Source: Candidatus Acididesulfobacter guangdongensis (GTDB lineage: Bacteria > SZUA-79 > Acidulodesulfobacterales > Acidulodesulfobacteraceae). From it: DNA of 64,000 nucleotides. The notes below the pieces were generated by a model that had not been told where the DNA came from, made no database searches, and saw only the letters and a list, made by a program, of their open reading frames with translations. Within the stretch, counting starts at the first letter, position 1, and every line of letters begins with the position of its first letter. Positions 50,145-60,657 of the stretch are shown piece by piece. The stretch is taken from the NCBI GenBank assembly GCA_004195045.1, contig SGBC01000002.1, forward strand, positions 62,001 to 126,000, read 5' to 3'. The position numbers and the translations under genes are program-made.

Positions 50145-50993
50145 ATGATTAGTCTTTCTATCTTTCAGGGTGTTATTCTTGCCGTAATTCAAGGCATCAG
50201 CGAACTTTTTCCTATTTCAAGTCTAGCTCAGGGGGTAATAATACCCACGCTGTTTGGATGGCATATAAATAGGCAGGCTGAAGGCTTTTTGCCTTTTTTA
50301 GTTGTTCTGCATCTCGGCACAGCGCTGGCTCTTATAGTATATTTTTACAAAGATTGGATTAGTTTGTTTAAGGGTTTTTTTAAAGGTGTGGCTGAAAGAA
50401 ATATTAACATAAATGAAGATTCCAAGACCTTGTATTTATTAGCATTAGCCACAATTCCGGCAGGTATTTTAGGTTTAATTTTTGTCCATAAACTTAAGAA
50501 ATTATTCGGTTTTACGGATATAGCAGCTTTTTTTCTAATAATAAACGGTATTATTTTGTACCTCGGCGAAAAAAGAAGAAGAAAACAGGGTATAGCGAAA
50601 ATAGCCGATATGACGGTATATATGGCGCTTATAATAGGTTTTTTTCAATCCTTCGCCCTGATTCCCGGAATATCCCGTTCTGCTATAACTATGGTGGCTG
50701 CTTTATATCTGGGTTTTAAACATGAATCTGCCGCAAAGTTCTCGTTCCTTCTGGCTACGCCTATTATATTTGCCGCAGGACTTTTAGAAGTTCCAAAAAT
50801 GCTGAAACTTCATCTTGCCAATTTTGATATAATAGCTGTTATAAGCGGTATTGTTGCAGGCGTTGTAGCGTATTTTAGCATATGGTTTTTAATGAAATAT
50901 TTTCACAAATATGAGGTTAATGCGCTTTATCCGTTTGCATTTTACTGCATTTTATTCGGCTCTTTTGTTTTGGCGTATAGGATTATTTTTTAG
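50145..50993 (+). CDS. uppP: Undecaprenyl-diphosphatase-like membrane protein (UppP/BacA family)
   Basis: A 282-residue polytopic protein that in this family dephosphorylates undecaprenyl-pyrophosphate to recycle the cell-wall lipid carrier. The first active-site loop reads QGISELFPISSLAQ (16-29): E20 and SS (25-26) fit, but the usual His is Q29. The second reads PGISRSAIT (about 174-182): the Arg is kept, but the usual Gly of SRSG is Ala. The ELFPISSL form resembles the second UppP subfamily. The two substitutions raise doubt about activity; it could be a divergent phosphatase or a lipid flippase-like relative. Confidence 0.82.
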   Translation: MISLSIFQGVILAVIQGISELFPISSLAQGVIIPTLFGWHINRQAEGFLPFLVVLHLGTALALIVYFYKDWISLFKGFFKGVAERNININEDSKTLYLLALATIPAGILGLIFVHKLKKLFGFTDIAAFFLIINGIILYLGEKRRRKQGIAKIADMTVYMALIIGFFQSFALIPGISRSAITMVAALYLGFKHESAAKFSFLLATPIIFAAGLLEVPKMLKLHLANFDIIAVISGIVAGVVAYFSIWFLMKYFHKYEVNALYPFAFYCILFGSFVLAYRIIF

Positions 50994-51202
50994 AAAATTA
51001 TTGAAAATTTTTGAATTTAAACCTGTTTTTTAAATCTGGTTTTATAATAAATATTTATAAAATTGCAGATATTTAATTATTATTTGTGATATAATTTTAG
51101 TTTAAGTTTTTTAACAGCCATGTTTGTTGTTATGTTTGTTTAATTATTTTATTTATTCTAAGAATTCCCTTATTCGCTTTTTATTTGATAATTTCTTTAA
51201 TT

Positions 51203-52243
51203 ATGGAAAAGCAACAGGATTACATAGCAGAGTTTGAAAATTATTTGCGGCTTGATAAAAATTATTCCATAAATACGGTAACGGCATATTCTTCAGATAT
51301 GAAGGAATTATTTATGTATTTGAAAAACGTTTCCGAAAGCCGGAAGAAAGACTGCCGGCACAATAACGGCTATTGCGACGATAATAATAAAAATACGAAT
51401 AATGCAACGGAAAATGATAATAATGATAATAATAATGGCAATGATGACATAGACGTTAAAGAAATTGCAGAGATAGACATAAGAGGATATTTGAGCAAAG
51501 AATACGATAAGGTTAAAAAAGTAAGCCTTGCCAGAAAAATAGAATCTATAAAGGCTTTTTTTAATTTTCTTGAAAAAAGACATGTTATAGATAAAAATCC
51601 GGTTTTTTTGTTAGAGCTTCCGAAAATAGAAAAAAAATTACCCTTTTTTTTAACTGTAAATGAAGCAAAATTTCTGCTAGACAATTACAGGTCTTTATCT
51701 TTCGAAAAAAAAGGCGTAAAATATGAGTTTGAAATCTTGAGAAACGATTTAATATTAGAATTTCTTTACGGGAGCGGTTTAAGAGTCAGTGAAATAATTT
51801 TTGTAAAGTATAAAGATTTAGAGCTCGACGAAGGCTACGTCAAAGTTTTAGGAAAAGGTTCAAAAGAGAGAATAATACCTTTAACCATTCAAACCGTTAA
51901 TAAAATTCAAAAATGGAAAAACTATATAGGCGCTCATATCGCGAATTTAAATTTTAAAAGCGAATTTTTGATTATTAATAAAAAAGGAAATCATCTGACA
52001 CGCAGAACTGTTCATAGAATAGTTCGTGAATCTATGCTTATAACAGGTCAATTCAAAAATATATCGCCGCACAGTTTAAGGCATTCTTTTGCTACACATC
52101 TGCTCGATAACGGTGCAGATTTGCGTTCTATTCAGGATATGCTCGGACATTCTAATCTTTCTACGACTGAAAAATATACTCATTTGAGTTTGAAGAAATT
52201 ATTAGATGTCTACAAGCAATCCCATCCGCATGCGGTTAAATAG
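51203..52243 (+). CDS. xerC: Tyrosine recombinase XerC/XerD-like
   Basis: A 346-residue site-specific recombinase using the ATG at 51203 (a TTG six codons earlier gives only a hydrophobic extension). All catalytic residues are present: R194 in GLRVSE, K218, H290 and R293 in HSLRH, H316 in LGHSN and nucleophile Y325 in EKYTHL. The N-terminal SAM-like domain is interrupted by an Asn/Asp-rich insertion (about 46-84), unusual for XerC (~300 residues). Its position before hslV-hslU matches the xerC/codV-hslVU order in many bacteria, so a role in chromosome dimer resolution is likely rather than a mobile integrase. Confidence 0.9.
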   Translation: MEKQQDYIAEFENYLRLDKNYSINTVTAYSSDMKELFMYLKNVSESRKKDCRHNNGYCDDNNKNTNNATENDNNDNNNGNDDIDVKEIAEIDIRGYLSKEYDKVKKVSLARKIESIKAFFNFLEKRHVIDKNPVFLLELPKIEKKLPFFLTVNEAKFLLDNYRSLSFEKKGVKYEFEILRNDLILEFLYGSGLRVSEIIFVKYKDLELDEGYVKVLGKGSKERIIPLTIQTVNKIQKWKNYIGAHIANLNFKSEFLIINKKGNHLTRRTVHRIVRESMLITGQFKNISPHSLRHSFATHLLDNGADLRSIQDMLGHSNLSTTEKYTHLSLKKLLDVYKQSHPHAVK

Positions 52244-52461
52244 TTTATTGTCTATTGTCTTACTTAATGATCGATTAGCATATAAGATTAATTAATCATC
52301 GCATTAATTTTATTCATTTATTGTCTGATTTAATGACGGTTTAGCCGGTTATTTTATTAACTTATTTAATTTATTAACTTATTTATTATTATTTAGCTAA
52401 TAATAATAAAAACACATAGCTAACAATGAAAATTATTTACGAGAAGGAGAATTGATATACA

Positions 52462-53022
52462 ATGGCAAATAATAACAATGAAAGCGCAAAACTTTTAGGT
52501 ACAACTATAATAGGCGTTAGAAGAAACGGTCATATAGCCGTCGCTGGAGACGGGCAGGTTACATTAGGCAATACCGTTATGAAAAATACTGCAAAAAAGG
52601 TCAGAAGGCTTTATGATGACAAAGTAGTAACAGGTTTTGCCGGTGCGACGGCAGATGCCTTTACTCTTTTTGAAAAGATGGAAGAAAAACTTGCAAAATT
52701 TAACGGTAATGTAAGAAGAGCAAGTGTTGAACTCGCTAAGGACTGGAGAACCGATAAGATTTTACGCAGGCTTGAAGCTATGCTTATCATTGCCGATGCC
52801 AAGGATTTATTTATAATCTCCGGAGCGGGTGATGTTATAGAACCTGATGAAAACGAAAATGTTCTTTCTATCGGTTCGGGCGGACCTTACGCTATGGCGT
52901 GCGCCCTTGCTTTAATGGAAAATACGGAAATGGAGGCAAAAGAAATAGCGGAATATTCAATAAAAATAGCTTCAAGGATATGTATCTATACCAACAATAA
53001 TATTATAGTGGAAGCAATATAA
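52462..53022 (+). CDS. hslV: ATP-dependent protease peptidase subunit HslV
   Basis: Threonine protease of 186 residues that forms a double hexamer inside the HslUV protease. The catalytic N-terminal Thr of the mature enzyme is T14 or T15 in [10 protein letters not shown], so a 13-residue propeptide must be removed. Other motifs: AGDGQVT (28-34), GFAGATADA, and [14 protein letters not shown] lies about 12 bases before the ATG. hslU follows after 60 bases. Confidence 0.96.
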   Translation: MANNNNESAKLLGTTIIGVRRNGHIAVAGDGQVTLGNTVMKNTAKKVRRLYDDKVVTGFAGATADAFTLFEKMEEKLAKFNGNVRRASVELAKDWRTDKILRRLEAMLIIADAKDLFIISGAGDVIEPDENENVLSIGSGGPYAMACALALMENTEMEAKEIAEYSIKIASRICIYTNNNIIVEAI

Positions 53023-53082
53023 ACGCAAATCAAACAATATTATTACAATTTAAAACTTAAAGGCGAGGGAAAATAATCTAAT

Positions 53083-54450
53083 ATGGCTGGGAAAATAGAT
53101 TTTTTAACACCTAAAGAAATAGTGAAAGAACTGAATAAATACGTTATAGGTCAGGATAAAGCCAAAAGGGCTGTTGCTATAGCCCTGAGGACTCGTTTTA
53201 GAAGAAACACCGTGCCGGCAGATATAATGGATGATATAGTGCCTAAAAATATTTTATTAATCGGACCGACCGGGGTAGGCAAAACTGAAATAGCGCGAAG
53301 AATAGCTAAACTTTCGGACTCTCCTTTCATTAAAGTGGAAGCCTCTAAATTTACTGAAGTAGGGTATATGGGCAGAGATGTAGAAGCTATGATAAGAGAT
53401 TTGACGGAAATTTCTATTATGAGCGAAAAAACAAAAGAAATGGACAATGTTATTGAAAAAGCTCAGGAAAACGCCGAGGAGATGCTGCTGGATTTATTAG
53501 TTCCTGCGCCGCCTAAGGTGTCCAAAAAAAATGCGGCTGAAATTCCTGCCGACACGCATGCGCATACAAGAGAAAAATTCAGAAAAATGTTTAGAGAAGG
53601 GAAACTTGACGACAGAACTGTCGAAATGGAAGTTAAATCATCTAACAGGCAATCATTTCCGGTTATAGAGGTTTTTTCGGGTCAGGCAGGTTTTGACGAT
53701 ATAGGGCAGGATTTAAAAGAAATGTTTTCGGGCATGTTTCCTAAGCAAAAAAAACTTGAAAAAGTCAGGGTTTCCGAAGCGTATGAAATACTGATACGTG
53801 AAGAAAGCGAAAGGCTTGTAGATATAGACAAAGTAATTAAAAATGCAATAGAAAAGTTAGAAAATTCAGGATTGGTTTTTATAGATGAAATTGATAAAAT
53901 TGCTTCGCGTGAAAAATCATATGGACCTGACATTTCGAGAGAAGGAGTCCAAAGGGATTTACTCCCTATCATAGAAGGTTCAAATGTAATGACCAAATAC
54001 GGAGTCGTCAAAACAGACCATATATTATTCATAGCGGCGGGGGCTTTTCATGTGTCTAAACCGTCTGACCTTATACCTGAATTGCAGGGCAGATTTCCTA
54101 TACGCGTTGAAATGGAATCATTGAGCAAAAATGACTTTGTACGAATCTTGAAAGAGCCTAAAAATGCATTAATAAAACAATACCATGAGCTTTTAAAAAC
54201 CGAAAAGGTAAATTTAGATTTTACGGAAGACGGCATAGAACGTATTGCAGAGATAGCCGAAGAAGTCAATCTTAAAACTGAAAATATCGGCGCAAGGAGG
54301 CTTCAGACGATATTAGAAAAAGCGATGGAAGATATATCATTCGACGCGCCGTATAAAACTGCCAAAAAATTTATTATTGACGCAAAATATATCGATTCCA
54401 AATTAAAAGATATAGTCAAAGACGAAGATCTTGCAAGATATATTTTATAA
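53083..54450 (+). CDS. hslU: ATP-dependent protease ATPase subunit HslU
   Basis: AAA+ unfoldase of 455 residues that feeds substrates to HslV. Walker A is GPTGVGKT (61-68), the pore loop GYMG (94-97), the I-domain about 110-230, Walker B FIDEID (266-271), and the C-terminus DLARYIL, the activating tail that inserts between HslV subunits. The length matches the family. GAGGG precedes the ATG. The stop codon directly precedes the argB leader, so hslVU and argBDFGH may be co-transcribed. Confidence 0.97.
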   Translation: MAGKIDFLTPKEIVKELNKYVIGQDKAKRAVAIALRTRFRRNTVPADIMDDIVPKNILLIGPTGVGKTEIARRIAKLSDSPFIKVEASKFTEVGYMGRDVEAMIRDLTEISIMSEKTKEMDNVIEKAQENAEEMLLDLLVPAPPKVSKKNAAEIPADTHAHTREKFRKMFREGKLDDRTVEMEVKSSNRQSFPVIEVFSGQAGFDDIGQDLKEMFSGMFPKQKKLEKVRVSEAYEILIREESERLVDIDKVIKNAIEKLENSGLVFIDEIDKIASREKSYGPDISREGVQRDLLPIIEGSNVMTKYGVVKTDHILFIAAGAFHVSKPSDLIPELQGRFPIRVEMESLSKNDFVRILKEPKNALIKQYHELLKTEKVNLDFTEDGIERIAEIAEEVNLKTENIGARRLQTILEKAMEDISFDAPYKTAKKFIIDAKYIDSKLKDIVKDEDLARYIL

Positions 54451-54477
54451 TTGTTTGTCGCAAATATAAAAAAAATT

Positions 54478-55326
54478 ATGGAAGAATATATAAAAAAAGC
54501 AAAAACACTTCTTGAGGCATTGCCGTATATTCAGGAATTTTATTCAAAAACATTTGTAATAAAATTCGGCGGTTCTATCGCTGCTTCCAATGAGCTCAAA
54601 GAAAATTTCGTAATGGATATAATATTGCTGAAATTAATAGGAATTAATATTGTTGTGGTGCATGGCGGGGGCAAAGATATTGACAATCTTTTAACCCGTC
54701 TCGGCATAAAGAGCAATTATCACAACGGGTTTCGTTTAACGGATGCCGGAACTATGGAAGTCGTAGAAATGGTTTTATCGGGCAAAATTAATAAAGACCT
54801 TGTTGCCCTAATAGGCAAATTTGGCGGAAAAGCCTGTGGAATATCAGGAAAAGACGGAAATTTGATTATTGCAGAAAGAATTAAAAATGAATATGTAGAT
54901 TTAGGAAGCGTAGGTATCGTAAAAAAAATCAACAAAGAAATATTAGAAACATTGGATAAATCATTTATTCCGGTCATAGCTCCCGTCAGTATGGATGAAT
55001 CCGGTATTACGTTAAATATTAATGCCGATGTAGCGGCTTCCGCCATTGCTTCCGAACTGAAAGCGGAAAAACTCATCATGCTTTCCGACCAGGACGGGCT
55101 TTTAAACGGCGAAGGAAAACTTATAGAATCCGCAAAAGAAAAAGATATTGAAAAAATGCTAAAAAATGGGATAATATACGGAGGCATGATACCTAAGGTA
55201 AATTCATGCATAAACGCCGTAAAAAACGGAGTTAAAAAAGTTCATATAATTAACGGTTCTGTTCCTCATGCCGTTTTATTGGAGATATTTACCAAAAAAG
55301 GCATAGGCACGCAGATAACGCTTTAA
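54478..55326 (+). CDS. argB: Acetylglutamate kinase
   Basis: Second enzyme of arginine synthesis; phosphorylates N-acetylglutamate. I chose the ATG at 54478, 27 bases after hslU, since it gives the family N-terminus (EALPYIQEFYSKTFVIKFGGS) and 282 residues; a TTG at 54451 is an unlikely start. Motifs: KFGGS, VVHGGGKDI, TDAGTMEVVEMVLSGKINKDLV, LSDQDGLL and GGMIPKV. The N-terminal helix before FVIKFGG is the type found in hexameric, arginine-inhibited enzymes, so feedback control is likely. Confidence 0.95.
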   Translation: MEEYIKKAKTLLEALPYIQEFYSKTFVIKFGGSIAASNELKENFVMDIILLKLIGINIVVVHGGGKDIDNLLTRLGIKSNYHNGFRLTDAGTMEVVEMVLSGKINKDLVALIGKFGGKACGISGKDGNLIIAERIKNEYVDLGSVGIVKKINKEILETLDKSFIPVIAPVSMDESGITLNINADVAASAIASELKAEKLIMLSDQDGLLNGEGKLIESAKEKDIEKMLKNGIIYGGMIPKVNSCINAVKNGVKKVHIINGSVPHAVLLEIFTKKGIGTQITL

Positions 55327-55437
55327 AATGTGAGAAAGATAGAAAAATAGAGTTGTGTTTGTTTATCTGATTTATTATATTTAAAGAAAATGGCGTACGT
55401 CCTAATTAAAAATTAATTTAAGGAGCTGTAAAATAAG

Positions 55438-56625
55438 ATGAATACAAAAGAACTTACTGCTAAATATATAATGAATACTTATTCAAGATTTGACCTTGAA
55501 TTGACGAAAGGCAGCGGGACGGAACTTTTTGACGAAAAAGGAAAAAGATATATTGATTTTGCAGCCGGTATTGCCGTAAATAACCTCGGGTATAATAATG
55601 AAGCGATTAATAATGCCGTTATAGACCAGTTAAAAAAATTAATTCATGTCTCAAATTATTTTTATACCGAGCCGCAAGCTTTATTGGCGCAAAAATTAGT
55701 AGAAAATTCGTTTGCGTCTAAAGTATTTTTTTGCAATAGCGGAGCCGAAAGTATTGAAGGCGCTATTAAACTGGCAAGAAGCTACTCCAGTAAAATTTCA
55801 AAAAGAGGTTATAAAATAATCAGCATGAATAATTCTTTTCACGGCAGAACTTTCGGAGCGCTTGCGGCAACAGGACAGGAAAAATACCGCAAAGGTTTTG
55901 AACCGCTTTTGCCAGGCTTTGATTACGTTGATTATAATGATATAAAACAGATAGAAAATCTTATAGACGGCAATGACGATTACTGCGCAATATTGATTGA
56001 ACCGGTGCAGGGAGAAGGCGGAGTAAATATAGCATCGCGCGATTACATTAAAAAAATCAGAGAAATTACCGAAAAAAATAATATGCTGCTGATATTTGAC
56101 GAAGTGCAGGCGGGACTCGGAAGAACCGGAAAGCTTTTTGCATACATGAATTTTGATGTAGAACCGGATATTATGACATTGGCAAAGCCGCTTGCTGGAG
56201 GCTTGCCTATCGGTGCGGTGCTTGCCACGCAGAAAGCGGCTGACGCATTTGAACCCGGAAACCATGCTTCTACTTTTGGCGGAGGACCGTTAGTCTGTTC
56301 TGCGGCTAATGCTTTTATGGATGAAATTTTAGAAAAAGATTTTCTTAAAAATGTTACGGAAAAAGGTTTATATTTGAAGGAAAAGCTGATTAAACTGAAA
56401 GAAAAATTTTCAGGCAAAATTAAAGAGATACGTTCAATAGGTCTTATAAGTGCAATCGAGTTTTATGACTTAAAATCAAAGGATGTAGCCATAAAATTGA
56501 TAAATATGGGATTCCTTACGACCACCGTGCAGGAAAAAGCTATCAGATTAACGCCTCCTTTAATTATAGGCGTAAAAGAAATTGATTTAATCTGCAGCGC
56601 AATGGATGAAATTTTGAGTTCTTAA
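55438..56625 (+). CDS. argD: Acetylornithine aminotransferase
   Basis: PLP enzyme of 395 residues that makes N-acetylornithine (and may serve lysine synthesis). Motifs: FCNSGAESIEGAIKLAR (98-114), FHGRTFGALAATG (134-146), DEVQAGLGRTG (221-231) with D221 contacting the PLP ring nitrogen, and Schiff-base K250 in TLAKPLAGG. AAGGAG lies about 12 bases before the ATG. It follows argB by 111 bases in the arg cluster. Confidence 0.95.
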   Translation: MNTKELTAKYIMNTYSRFDLELTKGSGTELFDEKGKRYIDFAAGIAVNNLGYNNEAINNAVIDQLKKLIHVSNYFYTEPQALLAQKLVENSFASKVFFCNSGAESIEGAIKLARSYSSKISKRGYKIISMNNSFHGRTFGALAATGQEKYRKGFEPLLPGFDYVDYNDIKQIENLIDGNDDYCAILIEPVQGEGGVNIASRDYIKKIREITEKNNMLLIFDEVQAGLGRTGKLFAYMNFDVEPDIMTLAKPLAGGLPIGAVLATQKAADAFEPGNHASTFGGGPLVCSAANAFMDEILEKDFLKNVTEKGLYLKEKLIKLKEKFSGKIKEIRSIGLISAIEFYDLKSKDVAIKLINMGFLTTTVQEKAIRLTPPLIIGVKEIDLICSAMDEILSS

Positions 56626-56690
56626 ATATTTAATTAATATAATAAGCAAACAGAATAAAGCTAATAAATTGAACAGGAATATAAAATAAA

Positions 56691-57599
56691 ATGAATAAAA
56701 TAAAAAATTTTCTTTCCGTATTAGATTTAACCGAAGAAGAAATTTATTCTATTTTTGAACGAGCGTCATATTTTAAAAAAAATAGACTTAATAATAGTAA
56801 TAAACCGCTCGCGGATAAAAAAATAGGTATGATATTCGAAAAATCTTCTACGAGAACCAGAGTGTCTTTTGAGGTAGGCATTATAGAACTGGGCGGTTCG
56901 CCGCTGTTTATGTCTTCCAGAGATATGCAGCTCGGAAGAGGGGAACCGGTAAAAGATACAGCAAGGGTGCTTGCCAAATATTTAGACGGGGTTATCATCA
57001 GAACTTTTGGACAGGATAGAATAGAAGAATTCGCCGATTTTTTTGAAAAACCGGTAATAAACGGTTTGACGGATATGTATCATCCTGCACAAATTTTAGC
57101 GGATTTATTTACGGTTTACGAGATTAAAAATGATATAAAAAAAATTAAAGTAGTTTATTTAGGCGATCCGAATAATATGTCTAATTCATGGATTAATCTT
57201 CAGGCGATTATGGGTTTTAAGCTTGTTCTCGCTATTCCTGAGGGTTTCAAAGTTAATAAGAAAGTTGCCGATAATTCTAAAAAATACGGCGGTTCTTTTG
57301 AAATAATCCACAACAAATTAATAGCTTCAGAAGATGCAGATGTTGTCACTACCGATGTTTTTATAAGTATGGGACAGGATAACGACGATATAAAAATACA
57401 GAAACTCAAGCCTTATATTATCGATAAATCGGTTATAGACAGCGCAAAGAACGACGTTATTCTCCTTCATTGTCTGCCTGCTCACAGAGGCGAGGAGATA
57501 TCGGAAGAAGTATTTGAAAATTTTTCAAAAAATATTTTTGACGAGGCTGAAAACAGGCTGCATGTTCAAAAAGCTATAATGGAAAAAATATTTATATAA
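56691..57599 (+). CDS. argF: Ornithine carbamoyltransferase
   Basis: Cytoplasmic enzyme of 302 residues joining ornithine and carbamoyl phosphate to citrulline. Carbamoyl-phosphate site STRTR (53-57), HPAQILADLFT near 126-136, the ornithine region SMGQ, and HCLPAHRGEE near 261-270 are all intact. It follows argD by 65 bases. The argB-D-F-G-H order is common in deltaproteobacteria and relatives. No Shine-Dalgarno is evident, as for several genes here. Confidence 0.96.
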   Translation: MNKIKNFLSVLDLTEEEIYSIFERASYFKKNRLNNSNKPLADKKIGMIFEKSSTRTRVSFEVGIIELGGSPLFMSSRDMQLGRGEPVKDTARVLAKYLDGVIIRTFGQDRIEEFADFFEKPVINGLTDMYHPAQILADLFTVYEIKNDIKKIKVVYLGDPNNMSNSWINLQAIMGFKLVLAIPEGFKVNKKVADNSKKYGGSFEIIHNKLIASEDADVVTTDVFISMGQDNDDIKIQKLKPYIIDKSVIDSAKNDVILLHCLPAHRGEEISEEVFENFSKNIFDEAENRLHVQKAIMEKIFI

Positions 57600-57797
57600 T
57601 TTTTTTAATATAACTTTAAACAGTTATTTATTTATTTATATTTATTTTTTTATTTATTTTCTAAGCTTAAATCTTAACGCTTTTAAATTAATAAATTTAG
57701 TTAATTTTATTAATTAATCAACAATCAACGTTTAAATAATAATTTATTTATTTATTTGACAAGTTATAACTTTAATTAATTAATTAGGGAATAAAAA

Positions 57798-58997
57798 ATG
57801 GCGGAAAACACCGGAAAAACAAAGATTGTTCTTGCGTATTCAGGCGGTCTGGATACTTCGGTTATATTAAAATGGCTCATTAATACTTATAATGCCGATG
57901 TGATAGCCTACTGTTCCGATGTAGGACAGAAGGAAGATTTAAATGCCGTTAGAGAAAAAGCATTTAAGACAGGCGCGGCAGAAGTAGTCATAGAAGACTT
58001 AAGGGAAGAATTTGCTTTAAATTATATTTTTCCGGCTTTAAGAGGCAATGCTTTATATGAAGGCATATATCTGCTCGGTACGTCAATTGCAAGACCTTTA
58101 ATCGCAAAAAGACAGATTGAATTGGCTGCTCAAACCGGAGCCGAATACGTTGCCCACGGGGCTACCGGCAAAGGCAACGATCAGGTACGTTTCGAACTTG
58201 CCTATGCCGCAGTCAATTCTAAAATTAAAGTTATCGCTCCATGGAGAATATGGGATATAGCGTCAAGAACGGAACTTATAGACTATGCCTCTAAAAACGG
58301 TATTGCCGTTCCGGTTACAAAAGAGAAACCTTACTCAAGCGACAGAAATCTTTTTCATATAAGCTATGAGGGCGGCATATTAGAGAATTTAAATAATGCG
58401 CCGGATGAAAGCATGTTTGAAATTACAGTTTCGCCGGCAAATGCTCCGGACAAATCCGAAAAAGTTGAAATTTCTTATGAAAACGGAAACCCTGTATATT
58501 TAAACGGCAATAAAGAGACTCCGTTCAATATAATAGAAAAACTGAATATAATTGCGGGAAGAAACGGCATAGGAAGGGCGGATGTTGTAGAAACAAGGAT
58601 TACAGGAATGAAATCAAGAGGAATATACGAAACCCCTGCCGGAACCCTGCTGCAATTTACCCATAGAGCGCTTGAGGCTATAACGTTAACAGGGGAGGAA
58701 ATAGAATTAAAAGACAGTCTTCTTCCAAAATATTCAAAATTAATTTATGAAGGCAGCTGGTTCAGTCCTGAGTTTAGCGCATTGCAGAGTATGATTGATT
58801 CAACGCAGAAAAATGTCAGCGGCAGCATCGGCGTAGAATTATACAAAGGCAATATAAAAATATTATACAGAAAGTCTGATAAAACTCTATATTCGGAGTC
58901 TATTGTTACGTTTGAAGACGACAAGGGTTCTTATTCTCAAAAAGACGCAACGGGTTTTATTAATTTAAAAGCGTTAAGATTTAAGTTGAGAAAATAA
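57798..58997 (+). CDS. argG: Argininosuccinate synthase
   Basis: ATP-dependent ligase of 399 residues joining citrulline and aspartate. The PP-loop AYSGGLDTS (13-21) binds ATP; GATGKGNDQVRFE (about 118-130) and AGRNGIGRADVVETR belong to the substrate-binding core. Length equals the family norm and there are no insertions. AGGGAATAAAAA precedes the ATG. The 198-bp gap upstream is AT-rich with no clear ARG box or terminator. Confidence 0.97.
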   Translation: MAENTGKTKIVLAYSGGLDTSVILKWLINTYNADVIAYCSDVGQKEDLNAVREKAFKTGAAEVVIEDLREEFALNYIFPALRGNALYEGIYLLGTSIARPLIAKRQIELAAQTGAEYVAHGATGKGNDQVRFELAYAAVNSKIKVIAPWRIWDIASRTELIDYASKNGIAVPVTKEKPYSSDRNLFHISYEGGILENLNNAPDESMFEITVSPANAPDKSEKVEISYENGNPVYLNGNKETPFNIIEKLNIIAGRNGIGRADVVETRITGMKSRGIYETPAGTLLQFTHRALEAITLTGEEIELKDSLLPKYSKLIYEGSWFSPEFSALQSMIDSTQKNVSGSIGVELYKGNIKILYRKSDKTLYSESIVTFEDDKGSYSQKDATGFINLKALRFKLRK

Positions 58998-59067
58998 ATA
59001 AATATTAATTATTTTTAATTGTTTAATTAAACTAAAATACAATATTACGGTATAAAAATTATATAAA

Positions 59068-60507
59068 ATGTCGGCAAAAAGAGCAAATAAAGCAAACGAA
59101 GAGAGCAATGATAATTTTGTCCGCGGAAGATTTAAAGAAGATATTTCCGACTTAACTGCCGATTTTACCGCTTCTTTAGACATAGATAAAAAATTTGCGG
59201 AATTTGACATCGAAGGCAGTTTTGCTCATCTTGAAGCGCTGTTTAAGGCGGGGCTTGTTACGGAAGATGAAAAAAATAAAATTAAAGATGGACTTTCCGT
59301 TATAAGCGAAGAACTGAAATTAAATAAATTTAAATTTGACAAAAGATATGAAGATATTCATATTAATATTGAAAAAAGACTCATTGAACTTACAGGCGGC
59401 GCAGGCGAAAAATTACATACCGGCAGGTCCAGAAACGACCAGGTTTCATTAGATTTCAGACTCTATATTAAAAATGAAATAAAAAAGACAGCAGATGCGC
59501 TAATCGGTTTAAGAAGCGAACTTATAAAAAAAGCAAAAGATAACATTGAAACTTTTTTGCCGGGTTATACGCATATGCAGCATGCCCAGCCTGTTTCATT
59601 AGCCCATCACCTGCTGGCTTATTATGAAATGTTTACCAGAGATTTTATTAAACTAAAAAATGCATATATTTCGGCAGACTCTATGACTCTCGGCAGCGGA
59701 GCTCTTGCAGGCGCTGATTTCAATATAGATAGAGAATTAGAAGCAAAAATACTCGGTTTTAAAAAAGTATCCAGAAACAGCATAGATTCGGTTTCAGATA
59801 GAGATTTTGCCATTGAATTTAATTTTGTTTTATCAATGATATCGCTGCATCTTTCAAGATTTTGCGAAGAGTTGATATTATGGAATTCTCAGGAATTTAA
59901 TTTTGTAGATATTAAAGATGAATTTACGACAGGTTCAAGCATTATGCCGCAAAAGAAAAATCCCGATGTTTTAGAACTTATAAGGGGAAAAACAGGTTCC
60001 GTAATATCAGGGTTAGTCTCTCTTTTTATAATGATGAAATCTTTGCCTCTTGCTTACAATAGAGACATGCAGGAGGATAAAAAGCCTGTCATGGAAAGTT
60101 CTGAAACTATTTATAAATCTCTGAAAATATTTAAGGAAATCATTGGAACGCTTGAATTTAAAAAAAGCAATATGCGGCAGCAGCTTAACGATGATGAAAT
60201 ATATGCGACCGATATGGCCAGCTATCTTGTCAATAAAGGTCTGCCTTTTAGAAAATCTCATGAAATAATAGGCAATGCCGTGAGTTATTCTAAAGATAAA
60301 AATGTAAAATTATCGGAAATTACGATTAATGATTACAAAAGATTTTCAGAACTTTTCGAAAATGATATTTACGTTTTATTTGATGCCGGACATTCGGTAA
60401 ACAGTAAAAAAACTTACGGCAGCACGTCATTAGATCGAATAATAAAGATGATACCTGATTACGACGATGAAATTGAAAGAGATAAAGATGATGAAATGTT
60501 TTTATAA
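59068..60507 (+). CDS. argH: Argininosuccinate lyase
   Basis: Fumarase-superfamily lyase of 479 residues that releases arginine and fumarate. Motifs: HTGRSRNDQV (117-126), THMQHAQP (168-175) with the catalytic base region, and the mobile serine loop GSSIMPQKKNPD (289-300). A ~15-residue Asn/Lys-rich N-terminal extension and a ~15-residue acidic C-terminal tail are extra to the core. Last enzyme of the arg cluster. A lipoprotein gene follows, as in some deltaproteobacteria. Confidence 0.96.
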   Translation: MSAKRANKANEESNDNFVRGRFKEDISDLTADFTASLDIDKKFAEFDIEGSFAHLEALFKAGLVTEDEKNKIKDGLSVISEELKLNKFKFDKRYEDIHINIEKRLIELTGGAGEKLHTGRSRNDQVSLDFRLYIKNEIKKTADALIGLRSELIKKAKDNIETFLPGYTHMQHAQPVSLAHHLLAYYEMFTRDFIKLKNAYISADSMTLGSGALAGADFNIDRELEAKILGFKKVSRNSIDSVSDRDFAIEFNFVLSMISLHLSRFCEELILWNSQEFNFVDIKDEFTTGSSIMPQKKNPDVLELIRGKTGSVISGLVSLFIMMKSLPLAYNRDMQEDKKPVMESSETIYKSLKIFKEIIGTLEFKKSNMRQQLNDDEIYATDMASYLVNKGLPFRKSHEIIGNAVSYSKDKNVKLSEITINDYKRFSELFENDIYVLFDAGHSVNSKKTYGSTSLDRIIKMIPDYDDEIERDKDDEMFL

Positions 60508-60590
60508 AGTTATAAAGCAGTCTAAAACAATTTAATAATTCACTAATAATTTTATATAATTAATACTAACTTTATGGCTTATTCAATAAT

Positions 60591-60620
60591 TTCTGCCAAC
60601 TTCTGCCAACTTCTGCAAAT
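60591..60620. repeat. Three tandem 10-bp repeats
   Basis: TTCTGCCAAC at 60591-60600 and 60601-60610, then TTCTGCAAAT at 60611-60620, in the leader of the lipoprotein gene. It may be a slippage product; the 10-bp (one helical turn) period would also suit a protein-binding array. Confidence 0.6.
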
Positions 60621-60657
60621 AGGTTAAATAAGTTATGTTATATATGTTATATTGCGT

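Noticed and set aside
51203-52243. Integrase of a genomic island, next to tRNA or repeats
   Set aside because: The gene sits in the conserved xerC-hslV-hslU order with no att-like repeats or phage genes; it is a housekeeping Xer recombinase.
54451-54477. TTG start giving argB nine extra residues
   Set aside because: The ATG at 54478 matches the family N-terminus; the TTG abuts the hslU stop without a ribosome site.
60591-60620. CRISPR-like repeat
   Set aside because: The units are 10 bp, directly adjacent, without spacers; no cas genes occur in the window.
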